From Oscillospiraceae bacterium (GTDB taxonomy: Bacteria > Bacillota > Clostridia > Oscillospirales > Ruminococcaceae): a DNA stretch of 64,000 nt. Each line of letters opens with the position of its first letter. Position 1 is the first letter of the stretch. The position numbers and the translations under genes are program-made. Where the stretch lies: positions 61,791 to 125,790 of the forward strand of contig JAISLD010000046.1 of NCBI GenBank assembly GCA_031260665.1. The letters are read 5' to 3'. Under the pieces are notes generated by a model. That model ran no database searches and was not told the origin of the DNA. It saw nothing but the letters and a program-made list of their open reading frames with translations. Positions 47,771-55,620 of the stretch are shown here, piece by piece.

Positions 47771-49375
47771 ATGAAACTTAAAAAGGCACTTGCACTTGTG
47801 ACAGCAACCGCAACGGCTCTGTCGACAGTTGCTTTCGGGTCACTCAGCTCTTCAGCAGCTGCAACCGATATCGAAAAGAGAAGCGAAGACGCTATCTCGA
47901 CATGGACAGCATCACTTACGTATCCCCCTGTATTCAGCTATTTGGCTTCGCACACCGGCTTGCTTAGTACCGCCAACTCAAAGAACATCTTCATCAAAGA
48001 CTTCTCGTCGGCAGCAATTACTGACGGACTCGTTAAGGGCGTTAGCGTTGACGGAGCAGTATTCAGCGCAGCTGCCCCCGGCGTTGCGGCAGAGACCTAT
48101 ACCTTTAACTATGCAGGGTATAACTACACGGCGGCAATGAGCGCCGTAACAGCAGGCGACAGCGTTAAGGCGCTTGGGGCCACAAAAGATGCTGCTTCCA
48201 ACACAAAAATCGCGCTTTACTTCACAGGCGTTGGGACAAAAGGCGACATTGCGTCAGCGTTGACTGGTTATGTAGGCACTAGCGGAGGGGCAATTGCGAC
48301 AATTGCCAACGTGGCTACTTGGTTAGGCATTTCAAGTACATTAAAAGTTACGACGCTCACAGCAACTATCACTGACGCTGTAACCCCCGGAAACATCACC
48401 CAGCTTGACCCCGCGAAAGATGCTGACCTTGCAATAATCAAGGCTCTCGGCATTGAACCGACAAGCGGCGCATTTGAAACACTCGGTATCACCACACAAT
48501 TCTGGCCGAACCAAGCCGGTTACAACGGCACGGACTCTTCAACTTTCATTGACAGAATCAAGGCGGGTTCCGCTGCTGAAGACCTCTGGGGAGCGCTTAA
48601 GACCGAAACAGGTCGCGTAACTTTCACAGTTAAAGTTGACGCTAAGGCGACAGACAACATTAACCCGGATTTAACATTCCCCGGTGGTTGGTTCAAATAT
48701 CAACTTAAAAACGGCGACGCAGGTTCAAGATTTGCCGCAGGTCAAGTTGACGGAGACACAATCAAGTTTGAATTCACCGCGAAAGAACTCCTTGACCTCA
48801 ACATTCTCAAATACACCGACAGCGCTGAGTACTTCTGGAACGGCGGCAACCTCCAATACGCAACAGCGAACAGCATAGACTTCAACACATTAACCAACTC
48901 CATTGAAGTCGCTGCTTTCACCAAAGAAGGCGGACAGGCGAAGTACAGCTACACAATCCACAGCATTTTGTCAGAACTCTATGCTCCTGACTATTACCTC
49001 GACGAAAGGCCCAACAACATAGTAGTTCCTGAAGGCGAACATGCAGGCCAAGCTGACCCCGCAGGCGAAGCAGAAGCTGAAACAGAAGCAGAAGACGCTC
49101 CTGAAGCTGAAGGCGACCTCGATGTTGGCGACGAAGACGAAGGCGACACTGACCTCGACCTCGACGAAGACGACGACTCTGACATCGACGACGGCGACGG
49201 CGACGACCTCGACGACGACGACGACAGCGACGCTGGTTCTGACGACGGCCTCGACGGCGACGGCGCAGGCAACACAGACGCAGCTGACGAAAACCCCAAG
49301 ACCGGCGTAGCAATCGCAGTTGTTCCCGCAATCCTTGCAGGTGCAGCAGTAGTATTCGCTCGCAAGAGAAAATAA
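47771..49375 (+). CDS. Sortase-anchored surface protein (NPKTG) with Asp/Glu-rich tether
   Basis: RBS AGGAGG; signal peptide MKLKKALALVTATATALSTVAFGSLSSSAAA; acidic low-complexity region; NPKTGVAIAVVPAILAGAAVVFARKRK. Confidence 0.92.
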   Translation: MKLKKALALVTATATALSTVAFGSLSSSAAATDIEKRSEDAISTWTASLTYPPVFSYLASHTGLLSTANSKNIFIKDFSSAAITDGLVKGVSVDGAVFSAAAPGVAAETYTFNYAGYNYTAAMSAVTAGDSVKALGATKDAASNTKIALYFTGVGTKGDIASALTGYVGTSGGAIATIANVATWLGISSTLKVTTLTATITDAVTPGNITQLDPAKDADLAIIKALGIEPTSGAFETLGITTQFWPNQAGYNGTDSSTFIDRIKAGSAAEDLWGALKTETGRVTFTVKVDAKATDNINPDLTFPGGWFKYQLKNGDAGSRFAAGQVDGDTIKFEFTAKELLDLNILKYTDSAEYFWNGGNLQYATANSIDFNTLTNSIEVAAFTKEGGQAKYSYTIHSILSELYAPDYYLDERPNNIVVPEGEHAGQADPAGEAEAETEAEDAPEAEGDLDVGDEDEGDTDLDLDEDDDSDIDDGDGDDLDDDDDSDAGSDDGLDGDGAGNTDAADENPKTGVAIAVVPAILAGAAVVFARKRK

Positions 49376-49401
49376 TCAGATTAACATCTGACTAGAAAAC
49401 A

Positions 49402-49435
49402 CAAAACCCCCGCTGCCGACGGGGGTTTTTGTTTT
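49402..49435. terminator. Intrinsic terminator
   Basis: AAAACCCCCGCTGCCGACGGGGGTTTTTGTTTT. Confidence 0.9.
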
Positions 49436-49504
49436 GTGCGCCAACATTAGCGGGTTTACCTCGCCTCCCGAACATACCCCTCGGGCACAAGCGGACGAGC
49501 GGAA

Positions 49505-49582
49505 TTACGAGCGCTTCACTCGCAAGATAGCGCGCAAAATCGCGGCGACGGCGCGCGGCGGCTTGAAGGTCATAATCTTCAT
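49505..49582 (-). CDS. spoVM: Stage V sporulation protein M (25 aa; absent from supplied ORF track)
   Basis: MKIMTFKPPRAVAAILRAILRVKRS aligned to B. subtilis SpoVM MKFYTIKLPKFLGGIVRAMLGSFRKD; RBS AAAGGAGAAGCG-ATG. Confidence 0.85.
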   Translation of the reverse strand: MKIMTFKPPRAVAAILRAILRVKRS

Positions 49583-49598
49583 CGCTTCTCCTTTCGTA

Positions 49599-49781
49599 TT
49601 AGGCAGTCTTAATCAAGAACACACCGATAGCAATAAGAACAAAGGCGGCGGCACACAGCACAAACCGCACCGACAGCAAACTAAGCAAAAGCAACGCCAC
49701 AAGGATAACTCCAAGCACAACATAGCCAATCCCAATCGGCGTGCGCCTGCGCCGGCACCCCCGTCGAAAATAATATCTCAT
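49599..49781 (-). CDS. Small Arg-rich two-TM protein, 60 aa
   Basis: MRYYFRRGCRRRRTPIGIGYVVLGVILVALLLLSLLSVRFVLCAAAFVLIAIGVFLIKTA; RBS GGGAGGTGCGTTATG. Confidence 0.75.
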   Translation of the reverse strand: MRYYFRRGCRRRRTPIGIGYVVLGVILVALLLLSLLSVRFVLCAAAFVLIAIGVFLIKTA

Positions 49782-49871
49782 AACGCACCTCCCGTGGCAC
49801 ATTATATTCGCTCCGCATAATCTTTGACAGCGAGGGCAAACTAATTGCAAACACTTTAAGGAGGAAACACG

Positions 49872-50003
49872 ATGTTTGAAAACCTAAAAGGCAACCACAA
49901 CGGCGGCGGCGCGGGGCTTGCGGCGGTGGTCGGGCTGACCCTTGTGGCGGTCGGTTCGCTTGCTCTCAACGCACTCGACCGTGTGTCACGCAACCACAAA
50001 TGA
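49872..50003 (+). CDS. Small 43-aa single-TM protein (absent from supplied ORF track)
   Basis: RBS AAGGAGGAAACACG-ATG; MFENLKGNHNGGGAGLAAVVGLTLVAVGSLALNALDRVSRNHK; followed by terminator. Confidence 0.7.
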   Translation: MFENLKGNHNGGGAGLAAVVGLTLVAVGSLALNALDRVSRNHK

Positions 50004-50005
50004 GC

Positions 50006-50036
50006 AAAACGGGGGCGTTATGCCCCCGTTTACTTA
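50006..50036 (+). terminator. Intrinsic terminator
   Basis: AAAACGGGGGCGTTATGCCCCCGTTT. Confidence 0.85.
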
Positions 50037-50082
50037 ATATGTCAGCAAATGTAGTCAATCCCGCAGGAGCGGAATCTCTGCG

Positions 50083-50685
50083 TTATTTCAATTTCTTGAT
50101 AAAGAACTCATACACAGCGAATTTCACTTCAATCTGCTCGTTGTTGTCGGCGGAATTAAGCACGGAGTGACCCGCAGAGCGGTCAGAAGCGGCAGGCAAG
50201 CAAAGCGGCGGAAATAACACGCACCACCAGTTTCTGCCGCCCCCCTCGCCGATAATCACACGCAGCGCGTGATAATCGCCCGCAGGCACGGTCAAGTCGC
50301 CGTAGACACGCGTCGTGAAGTAGGTTTTCGTCGTAGACACACGAACGTCGTAGTCATAGCCGCTGTCACGGACGAACCGCCGCGCTTTCGCTTCAATCAG
50401 CGCACGGTTCGCTTCGGCGGCGGCACGCGATTGTTCGGCAGTGTCGCAACCCGCAAAGATTTCTTCCAAGTCAGCAAGGAGAAAGTCGCGCAGGCTGTAC
50501 TTCAGCTGCTGGTCGGCGTCGCTGTCGCTGTTCGCTATGATGTGCAGACGGAAAAGTTTGTCGGGGGCGGCGGCACATTCGTCAGCAAAGCTCGCCGCTG
50601 ATGGGAGAAAGAGCGCAAGCGACACGCCAATCAGCATTGCCACAGCAAGTATGTTCTGGTTTGAAAACAGTTTGGTGGGTTTCAT
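50083..50685 (-). CDS. spoIIR: Stage II sporulation protein R
   Basis: KLFRLHIIANSDSDADQQLKYSLRDFLL...GDYHALRVIIGEGGGRNWWCVLFPPLC. Confidence 0.93.
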   Translation of the reverse strand: MKPTKLFSNQNILAVAMLIGVSLALFLPSAASFADECAAAPDKLFRLHIIANSDSDADQQLKYSLRDFLLADLEEIFAGCDTAEQSRAAAEANRALIEAKARRFVRDSGYDYDVRVSTTKTYFTTRVYGDLTVPAGDYHALRVIIGEGGGRNWWCVLFPPLCLPAASDRSAGHSVLNSADNNEQIEVKFAVYEFFIKKLK

Positions 50686-50751
50686 ATGTTCGCCTTTTTG
50701 TTTGTGTAATCTCATTATCGGCGAGTGAACGGATAATATTCACATAGAAAG

Positions 50752-50781
50752 TGAAACTTTTTTGCCTTGAGCGTTTACTAC
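50752..50781 (+). promoter_or_regulatory. ECF-type promoter-like site 3 (upstream of sigma gene)
   Basis: TGAAAC-N16-TTTACTAC; ~50 nt upstream of TTG start. Confidence 0.6.
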
Positions 50782-50829
50782 ATAGTGTAAGGAGAAAAAC
50801 GGCAAAGAAACAGGTGTAGGAGGAAGCCC

Positions 50830-51411
50830 TTGAGCGATAAAACACCTGCGCGGTTTGAAATGTCGGGCGGCGAACGCGACCTGAACGCTTACTTCAACGA
50901 AGTTTACGCAAACACGTTTAAGTCGGTGACAAGGTTCGTCACAGCGAAATGCGGCAGTGTTCTCGACGCCGAGGACATAGTTCAAAACGTGTATTCGCGG
51001 TTCTTCTCACGAATCAGCAAGAAAGGTTTCAACGATATCGACAACGCGGAAGCGTTTGTCGTCAATATCGCGAAGTTCGAGTGCAGAAACTACTTTACCG
51101 CGGGTAAAAAGAAGTCAGAGCGTCAATCCCTTTTCTCCGACTATTCCGATGAAAAGATGGTCGAGATTGAAGCGGAGATGAGCAAGACCAACACTTCGTT
51201 TGAGGATATCCTCGAGAACGAAACTTTAGCGAAACAAATCTTTGACGATATAACAACAGGGGACCCAGATATAGGCAAGATATTCTATATGCACTTCGTC
51301 CTTGATATGAAACTCGACCAAATCGCGGCGGACCTTGGGCTTTCGCTCTCGTCTGTCAAGAACAAACTCTATCGCACAATTGAACGACAGAAACGCAAGT
51401 TTGGGATTTAA
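50830..51411 (+). CDS. ECF-type RNA polymerase sigma factor
   Basis: TTG start with TAGGAGGA RBS; region 2 (YANTFKSVTRFVTAKCGSVLDAEDIVQNVYSRFF) and region 4 (MKLDQIAADLGLSLSSVKNKLYRTIERQKRK). Confidence 0.9.
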   Translation: MSDKTPARFEMSGGERDLNAYFNEVYANTFKSVTRFVTAKCGSVLDAEDIVQNVYSRFFSRISKKGFNDIDNAEAFVVNIAKFECRNYFTAGKKKSERQSLFSDYSDEKMVEIEAEMSKTNTSFEDILENETLAKQIFDDITTGDPDIGKIFYMHFVLDMKLDQIAADLGLSLSSVKNKLYRTIERQKRKFGI

Positions 51412-51447
51412 CTCACATATAAGTATTAACTTAAACAATTCACTTTG

Positions 51448-51510
51448 TGGAGATTCCACTCCCGCAGGAGTGGCAAGGGCTTCTCGTTCGCCCTTGACCT
51501 TCGGGTATAT
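51448..51510 (+). repeat. Dispersed repeat family A, copy 4
   Basis: GGAGATTCCACTCCCGCAGGAGTGGCAAGGGCTTCTCGTTCGCCCTTGACCTTCGGGTATA. Confidence 0.85.
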
Positions 51511-51549
51511 GTACACACGCAAGAAAAAACAAGAAAGGGGTGAGCGGCT

Positions 51550-53208
51550 TTGGATAGAAAAGACTTTTATAAAGAACTGATGGAGCGATACACTATAGAT
51601 GAAGAGAAAGTGCGAAGAACTGCCAAGCGTTCGCCGTCTTTCGCCGCGCGCACGTCGCGCTGGCTTCCCTTTGCCACAGCAGCCGTTGTCTTTGTAACGG
51701 TGTTTGCCGGATATAATCTGCTCGCTTCGCCGAATTATTTCCGTGGCGAGCAGACACCCAAAACTGTCACGCTTTCAGCAGGCGACCGACTCCGCGAGAT
51801 GGAAAGCGCGGTTATCCTGATGTCCGACCCGAAGAACGCCGCTAACACGGTCAATATATGCCTGTCGTTCAGAACGCCGCTCACCGCGAGCGAAGCGAAG
51901 TCGCTTCTCGACACCGTGTCCGACACGGGGAACATCAAGCTTCTGTCACTCTACACACGTCAAGGCAAAGAGTACACGCCCGACTTTAACAACTATGAAG
52001 CAGGTTATGGCGCGAAGGTATCAGCCGCGGGTTCGGTGTTCGCCGACTTGACAGACAGCGGCGCGTTCCTTGAAGTGAACCTTGAATCAACTATCGGTGA
52101 CAAGTTTATACCGCTTGTGTCCGCCGATGTGCAAAAAATCACCGAAATCCCTGTCTACACACCGCCTGTCATTGTGACCGACGCTGATATCCCCGCCGTG
52201 ACACAGCCGCCTGTTTCTGTGGTTGTGCCTGTGGTTGACGACAATGTGCCGGGGCTTCAAGTCGCGGGTGAGGACCCTGCCGCTGTGACCGAGCCGCCCG
52301 AAACGGGAGAAGCAGTCGCCACGGAAACCAACGCGGTTATCCCCTTTGCGAGAATCACGCAGCTTGACCTGCCTGTTGAAGGCACAACTTACGCGAAGTT
52401 CATCGGTGAGAGCATTATCCTTGTCACCACAACCGAAAACGTGCAGCTCTTCTCGTTGAATAACGACGACACCTACTCGGTGCTCGGCAACATCTCGGCG
52501 ATTCTGCCGAAAGTGACCTACACAAACAACAACGGTGTCTACGTCATTATCCCGACCAAGGAATTCGGTTCGGTGAACGCGCCTATCATTGCGGATGCGA
52601 ACGACAGTTCTTTGCGGCAACTCGACATAGAAGGAGCAGGCATTGACGAAAATGTGCTGTACGCGGTAGTCAGCGGCGGCAGGGCACTTGTCAAGACGCA
52701 GTCGCCAGACGGAACAGCGAAGTTCTACACGGGCACGCAGTACAGCGTGTCGCGCAACTACAATATCCCCGACGGCTCGTCGATACTGAGCTATAGCGGC
52801 GGCAAAGTGGTGTTCGCGAACAGCAATATCATCTACTCGTTCGATGTAAACAGCGATGGTTCGGTATCGGAACAGATAGCGGAATTTGAAGAAGAAACCG
52901 TGTTTGTTCGCTCCAAGGGTTTCACCAACTTCGCCGCTCTCACGCCGAACGGTTCGACAAAGATTTACGACTCAACAAGCGGCACACTCATTGACCTACC
53001 GAATGTCACGGCAGTCAAGTGGAACGAGCAAAACGGAAAGTTCTTCAGCGACGGCACGAACTACTATGAGTTGGTGGGCGGTGTCGGCGTAACGGCAGTG
53101 GCGCAAGCCCAGTCAGACGCGGCGTCAGTTGCGGCAAATGCAGGCAAATCCACGGTTTACCGCGTGGCCGCTGTGTCGGCGAACTCAATCAGAATAGAAA
53201 CAAAGTAG
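51550..53208 (+). CDS. Single-TM protein, probable anti-sigma factor with Pro-rich linker and beta-propeller-like extracellular domain
   Basis: TTG start, RBS GAAAGGGGTGAG; short cytoplasmic N-term, one TM, extracellular region; gene order after sigma. Confidence 0.6.
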   Translation: MDRKDFYKELMERYTIDEEKVRRTAKRSPSFAARTSRWLPFATAAVVFVTVFAGYNLLASPNYFRGEQTPKTVTLSAGDRLREMESAVILMSDPKNAANTVNICLSFRTPLTASEAKSLLDTVSDTGNIKLLSLYTRQGKEYTPDFNNYEAGYGAKVSAAGSVFADLTDSGAFLEVNLESTIGDKFIPLVSADVQKITEIPVYTPPVIVTDADIPAVTQPPVSVVVPVVDDNVPGLQVAGEDPAAVTEPPETGEAVATETNAVIPFARITQLDLPVEGTTYAKFIGESIILVTTTENVQLFSLNNDDTYSVLGNISAILPKVTYTNNNGVYVIIPTKEFGSVNAPIIADANDSSLRQLDIEGAGIDENVLYAVVSGGRALVKTQSPDGTAKFYTGTQYSVSRNYNIPDGSSILSYSGGKVVFANSNIIYSFDVNSDGSVSEQIAEFEEETVFVRSKGFTNFAALTPNGSTKIYDSTSGTLIDLPNVTAVKWNEQNGKFFSDGTNYYELVGGVGVTAVAQAQSDAASVAANAGKSTVYRVAAVSANSIRIETK

Positions 53209-53218
53209 ACATAAACAA

Positions 53219-53395
53219 GAACGCCGCCCTTGTTAAGGGGCGGCGTTCTTATTTGCTCTGTTAACCGACAATACATTTCTTCGGGCAGGCAGTCACGCAA
53301 GTGCCGCACTTGGTGCATTTGTCGCGGTCGATAACCGCGAGATTCTTGCCGTCAGGCACGGCAATCGCGTGTTCGGGGCACTTCTTCTCGCAGGA
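53219..53395. repeat. Tandem duplication of rnfB 3' end + terminator (left copy, partial gene)
   Basis: Near identical to 53421..53597 with a 202-bp period. Confidence 0.95.
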
Positions 53396-53420
53396 GCAAC
53401 AGGCGAAGTTGCTTGATAAA

Positions 53421-53597
53421 AGAACGCCGCCCTTTTCAAGGGACGGCGTTCTTATTTGCTCTGTTAACCGACAATACATTTCTTCGGGCAGGCAGTCACG
53501 CAAGTGCCGCAGTTGGTGCATTTGTCGCGGTCGATAACCGCGAGATTCTTGCCGTCAGGCACGGCAATCGCGTGTTCGGGGCACTTTTTCTCGCAGA
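53421..53597. repeat. Tandem duplication (right copy, inside intact rnfB)
   Basis: Near identical to 53219..53395. Confidence 0.95.
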
Positions 53598-54258
53598 TAC
53601 GGCAAGCAATGCAACCGTTTGAGCAAACTTTGTTCACCTCTTTGCCTGTGTCAAGCGATGAACAGGTGACAGAAACCAGCGAGGTCACCTTTTTGAAGCG
53701 GATTATGTTGAGGGGACACGCTTCGATACATTTGCCGCAGGACACGCAGAGAGAACAGTCGATGAAAGCCACGCCGTTATCAAAGGATATCGCGCCGTTC
53801 TCACAGACTGCCGCACAGTCGCCGAAGCCCGCACAACCATACGAGCAACCGCCGCTGCCGCCGTAGAGCCGCGACACCGCGTAACAGGCGTTAACGCCGT
53901 TGTAGTCAAACTTCGCTTGCTTTTTGTCGCCGCAACCAAGGCAGCTGACATAAGCGACTTCACGAACAGCTTCTTCGACAGATACGCCGAGAACTTCGCC
54001 GATTTTCTTCGCGACATCGCCGCCACCCGGTTTGCACTGGTTTGGCTCGGCGTTTCCTGCCGCGATTGCCGCCGCGTATCCCTCGCACCCCGAGAAACCG
54101 CAGGCACCGCAGTTCAGCCCGGGCAGGCACTCGGTGAGGTTGGCGACTGTTTCGTCGGTCTTGACATAAAAAACTTTGTCGGCAAACACGAGGATTCCGC
54201 CCGACACAGCACCAAGCAAAACAAACACAAGAATCGGGAAAACGTATTCTGTCATCAC
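53464..54258 (-). CDS. rnfB: RnfB-type electron transport protein
   Basis: N-terminal TM; CLPGLNCGACGFSGCEGYA; multiple CxxCxxCxxxCP ferredoxin motifs. Confidence 0.93.
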   Translation of the reverse strand: MMTEYVFPILVFVLLGAVSGGILVFADKVFYVKTDETVANLTECLPGLNCGACGFSGCEGYAAAIAAGNAEPNQCKPGGGDVAKKIGEVLGVSVEEAVREVAYVSCLGCGDKKQAKFDYNGVNACYAVSRLYGGSGGCSYGCAGFGDCAAVCENGAISFDNGVAFIDCSLCVSCGKCIEACPLNIIRFKKVTSLVSVTCSSLDTGKEVNKVCSNGCIACRICEKKCPEHAIAVPDGKNLAVIDRDKCTNCGTCVTACPKKCIVG

Positions 54259-54286
54259 TGCACCTCACAGGTTTATAGCGAAACGG

Positions 54287-54787
54287 CTACTTCTTGTTTC
54301 TTTTGATAGTTGGCTGCACGGATTCGGCGGTCTGCTCGTTCTCTTTCAGCGTGGTGATTTCGCTGATGAAGCTGTCCACATCGTTGAACTCGCGGTAAAC
54401 ACTGGCAAAGCGAATGTACGCCACTTTGTCAATCTTCAGCAGCTTTTGCAGTGTCAGCCGACCTATCATTTCGGACGTGACGTTGCGGCGAAACTCACCG
54501 CGGAGGTCGTTCTCGATGTCTTTCACTGCCTTTTGCACGAGTTCAAGAGAAACGGGGCGTTTCGCCGTTGCGCGAAGTAGTTTGTCCATCAGTTTGGCGC
54601 GAGAAAACGGCTCCAACGAATGGTCTTTCTTCTCAACGAGGAGGGGCGACTCTTCGTAGGTTTCAAACGTGGTGAACCGAATGTGGCACTCGGGGTTAAG
54701 ACATTCGCGGCGTCGCCGTATCTGCTCGCCGAATGTCCGCGAGTCAACGACACGACTGTCATTGTGACCGCAAGACGGGCATTTCAT
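54287..54787 (-). CDS. nrdR: Transcriptional repressor NrdR
   Basis: MKCPSCGHNDSRVVDSRTFGEQIRRRRECLNPECHIRFTTFE; ATP-cone. Confidence 0.96.
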   Translation of the reverse strand: MKCPSCGHNDSRVVDSRTFGEQIRRRRECLNPECHIRFTTFETYEESPLLVEKKDHSLEPFSRAKLMDKLLRATAKRPVSLELVQKAVKDIENDLRGEFRRNVTSEMIGRLTLQKLLKIDKVAYIRFASVYREFNDVDSFISEITTLKENEQTAESVQPTIKRNKK

Positions 54788-55584
54788 TTGTCGTCACTCC
54801 TCTCTATATGCTGTTGCAAACGCTTCGCCGAGTCAAGCAGTTCTGCCGCTTGGTCAAACCCCGAACGATAGAGTTCGACAATCACTGCCCCGTCAAAGCC
54901 GACCGCCCGCAGTTTACGAAAGAAACAATCAAAGTCAAAATCGCCTTGACCGACAGGCAAGCAGTCTTTGGCTTTCACACCCGCAAGGTTGTCGCTTGCG
55001 TGGATATGAACGATGTGACTGCCGAGTGCCTCAACGAACCGCGTGGGCGCGTAGCCGCTTCGTGTCGCCTGCTTTATGTCGAGCACAAACTTCGCGGTGT
55101 CGCCGAGATAGCCGCACATTCGTTTGAGGAAACCGAGGTCGCCGCTCATCGCTCGCTCGACGTTCTCTTGCGCTACCGTCACGCCAAACTGGTTTGCTGT
55201 CGCTTGTAACTCCGCGAATCTTTCAAAGTAAAACTCTTCGTCGACAGGCGTCTGCTTACGGACGCCGTGAAGCACGAATATCTGTGAGTGAAGCTGCGCC
55301 ATTCGTTCAAAATGCCGCTTATACAACTCGAACGCCGCATCTTTGCGCCGTTCGTAGTTAGAAAAGAGATACTGCGTGTCGAGAGCGCCAAACGGGTGGA
55401 GCGACACCAAATCAAGGGAATAATCGCGGACAACACGAAGAATCTCGTCAAAGTAAGGCGGGTTCAGTTCTGTGGCGCAACTGATAAAGACCTCGGCGGT
55501 TTGAACGCCGAGCCGCGCCACCTCTAAGAGGGACTGCTCTGTCACAAGCGGATAGAAACAGGAGGACGAGATACCGACTTTCAT
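54784..55584 (-). CDS. Sugar phosphate isomerase/epimerase (xylose isomerase-like TIM barrel)
   Basis: VGISSSCFYPLVTEQSLLEVARLGVQTAEVF...VIVELYRSG. Confidence 0.85.
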   Translation of the reverse strand: MKVGISSSCFYPLVTEQSLLEVARLGVQTAEVFISCATELNPPYFDEILRVVRDYSLDLVSLHPFGALDTQYLFSNYERRKDAAFELYKRHFERMAQLHSQIFVLHGVRKQTPVDEEFYFERFAELQATANQFGVTVAQENVERAMSGDLGFLKRMCGYLGDTAKFVLDIKQATRSGYAPTRFVEALGSHIVHIHASDNLAGVKAKDCLPVGQGDFDFDCFFRKLRAVGFDGAVIVELYRSGFDQAAELLDSAKRLQQHIERSDDK

Positions 55585-55620
55585 CGCAAGACCCTCCTGT
55601 TCCCATCAAAAACAAGTGAA

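Noticed and set aside
49434-49820. 128-aa plus-strand ORF
   Set aside because: Antisense to spoVM and the 60-aa membrane protein; starts in terminator/repeat sequence and has low-complexity basic composition.
53261-53521. 86-aa minus-strand ORF as an independent mini-ferredoxin gene
   Set aside because: Start lies inside the 3' end of rnfB in a different frame, a terminator separates it from rnfB, and the first cluster Cys pattern is broken; treated as duplication debris.
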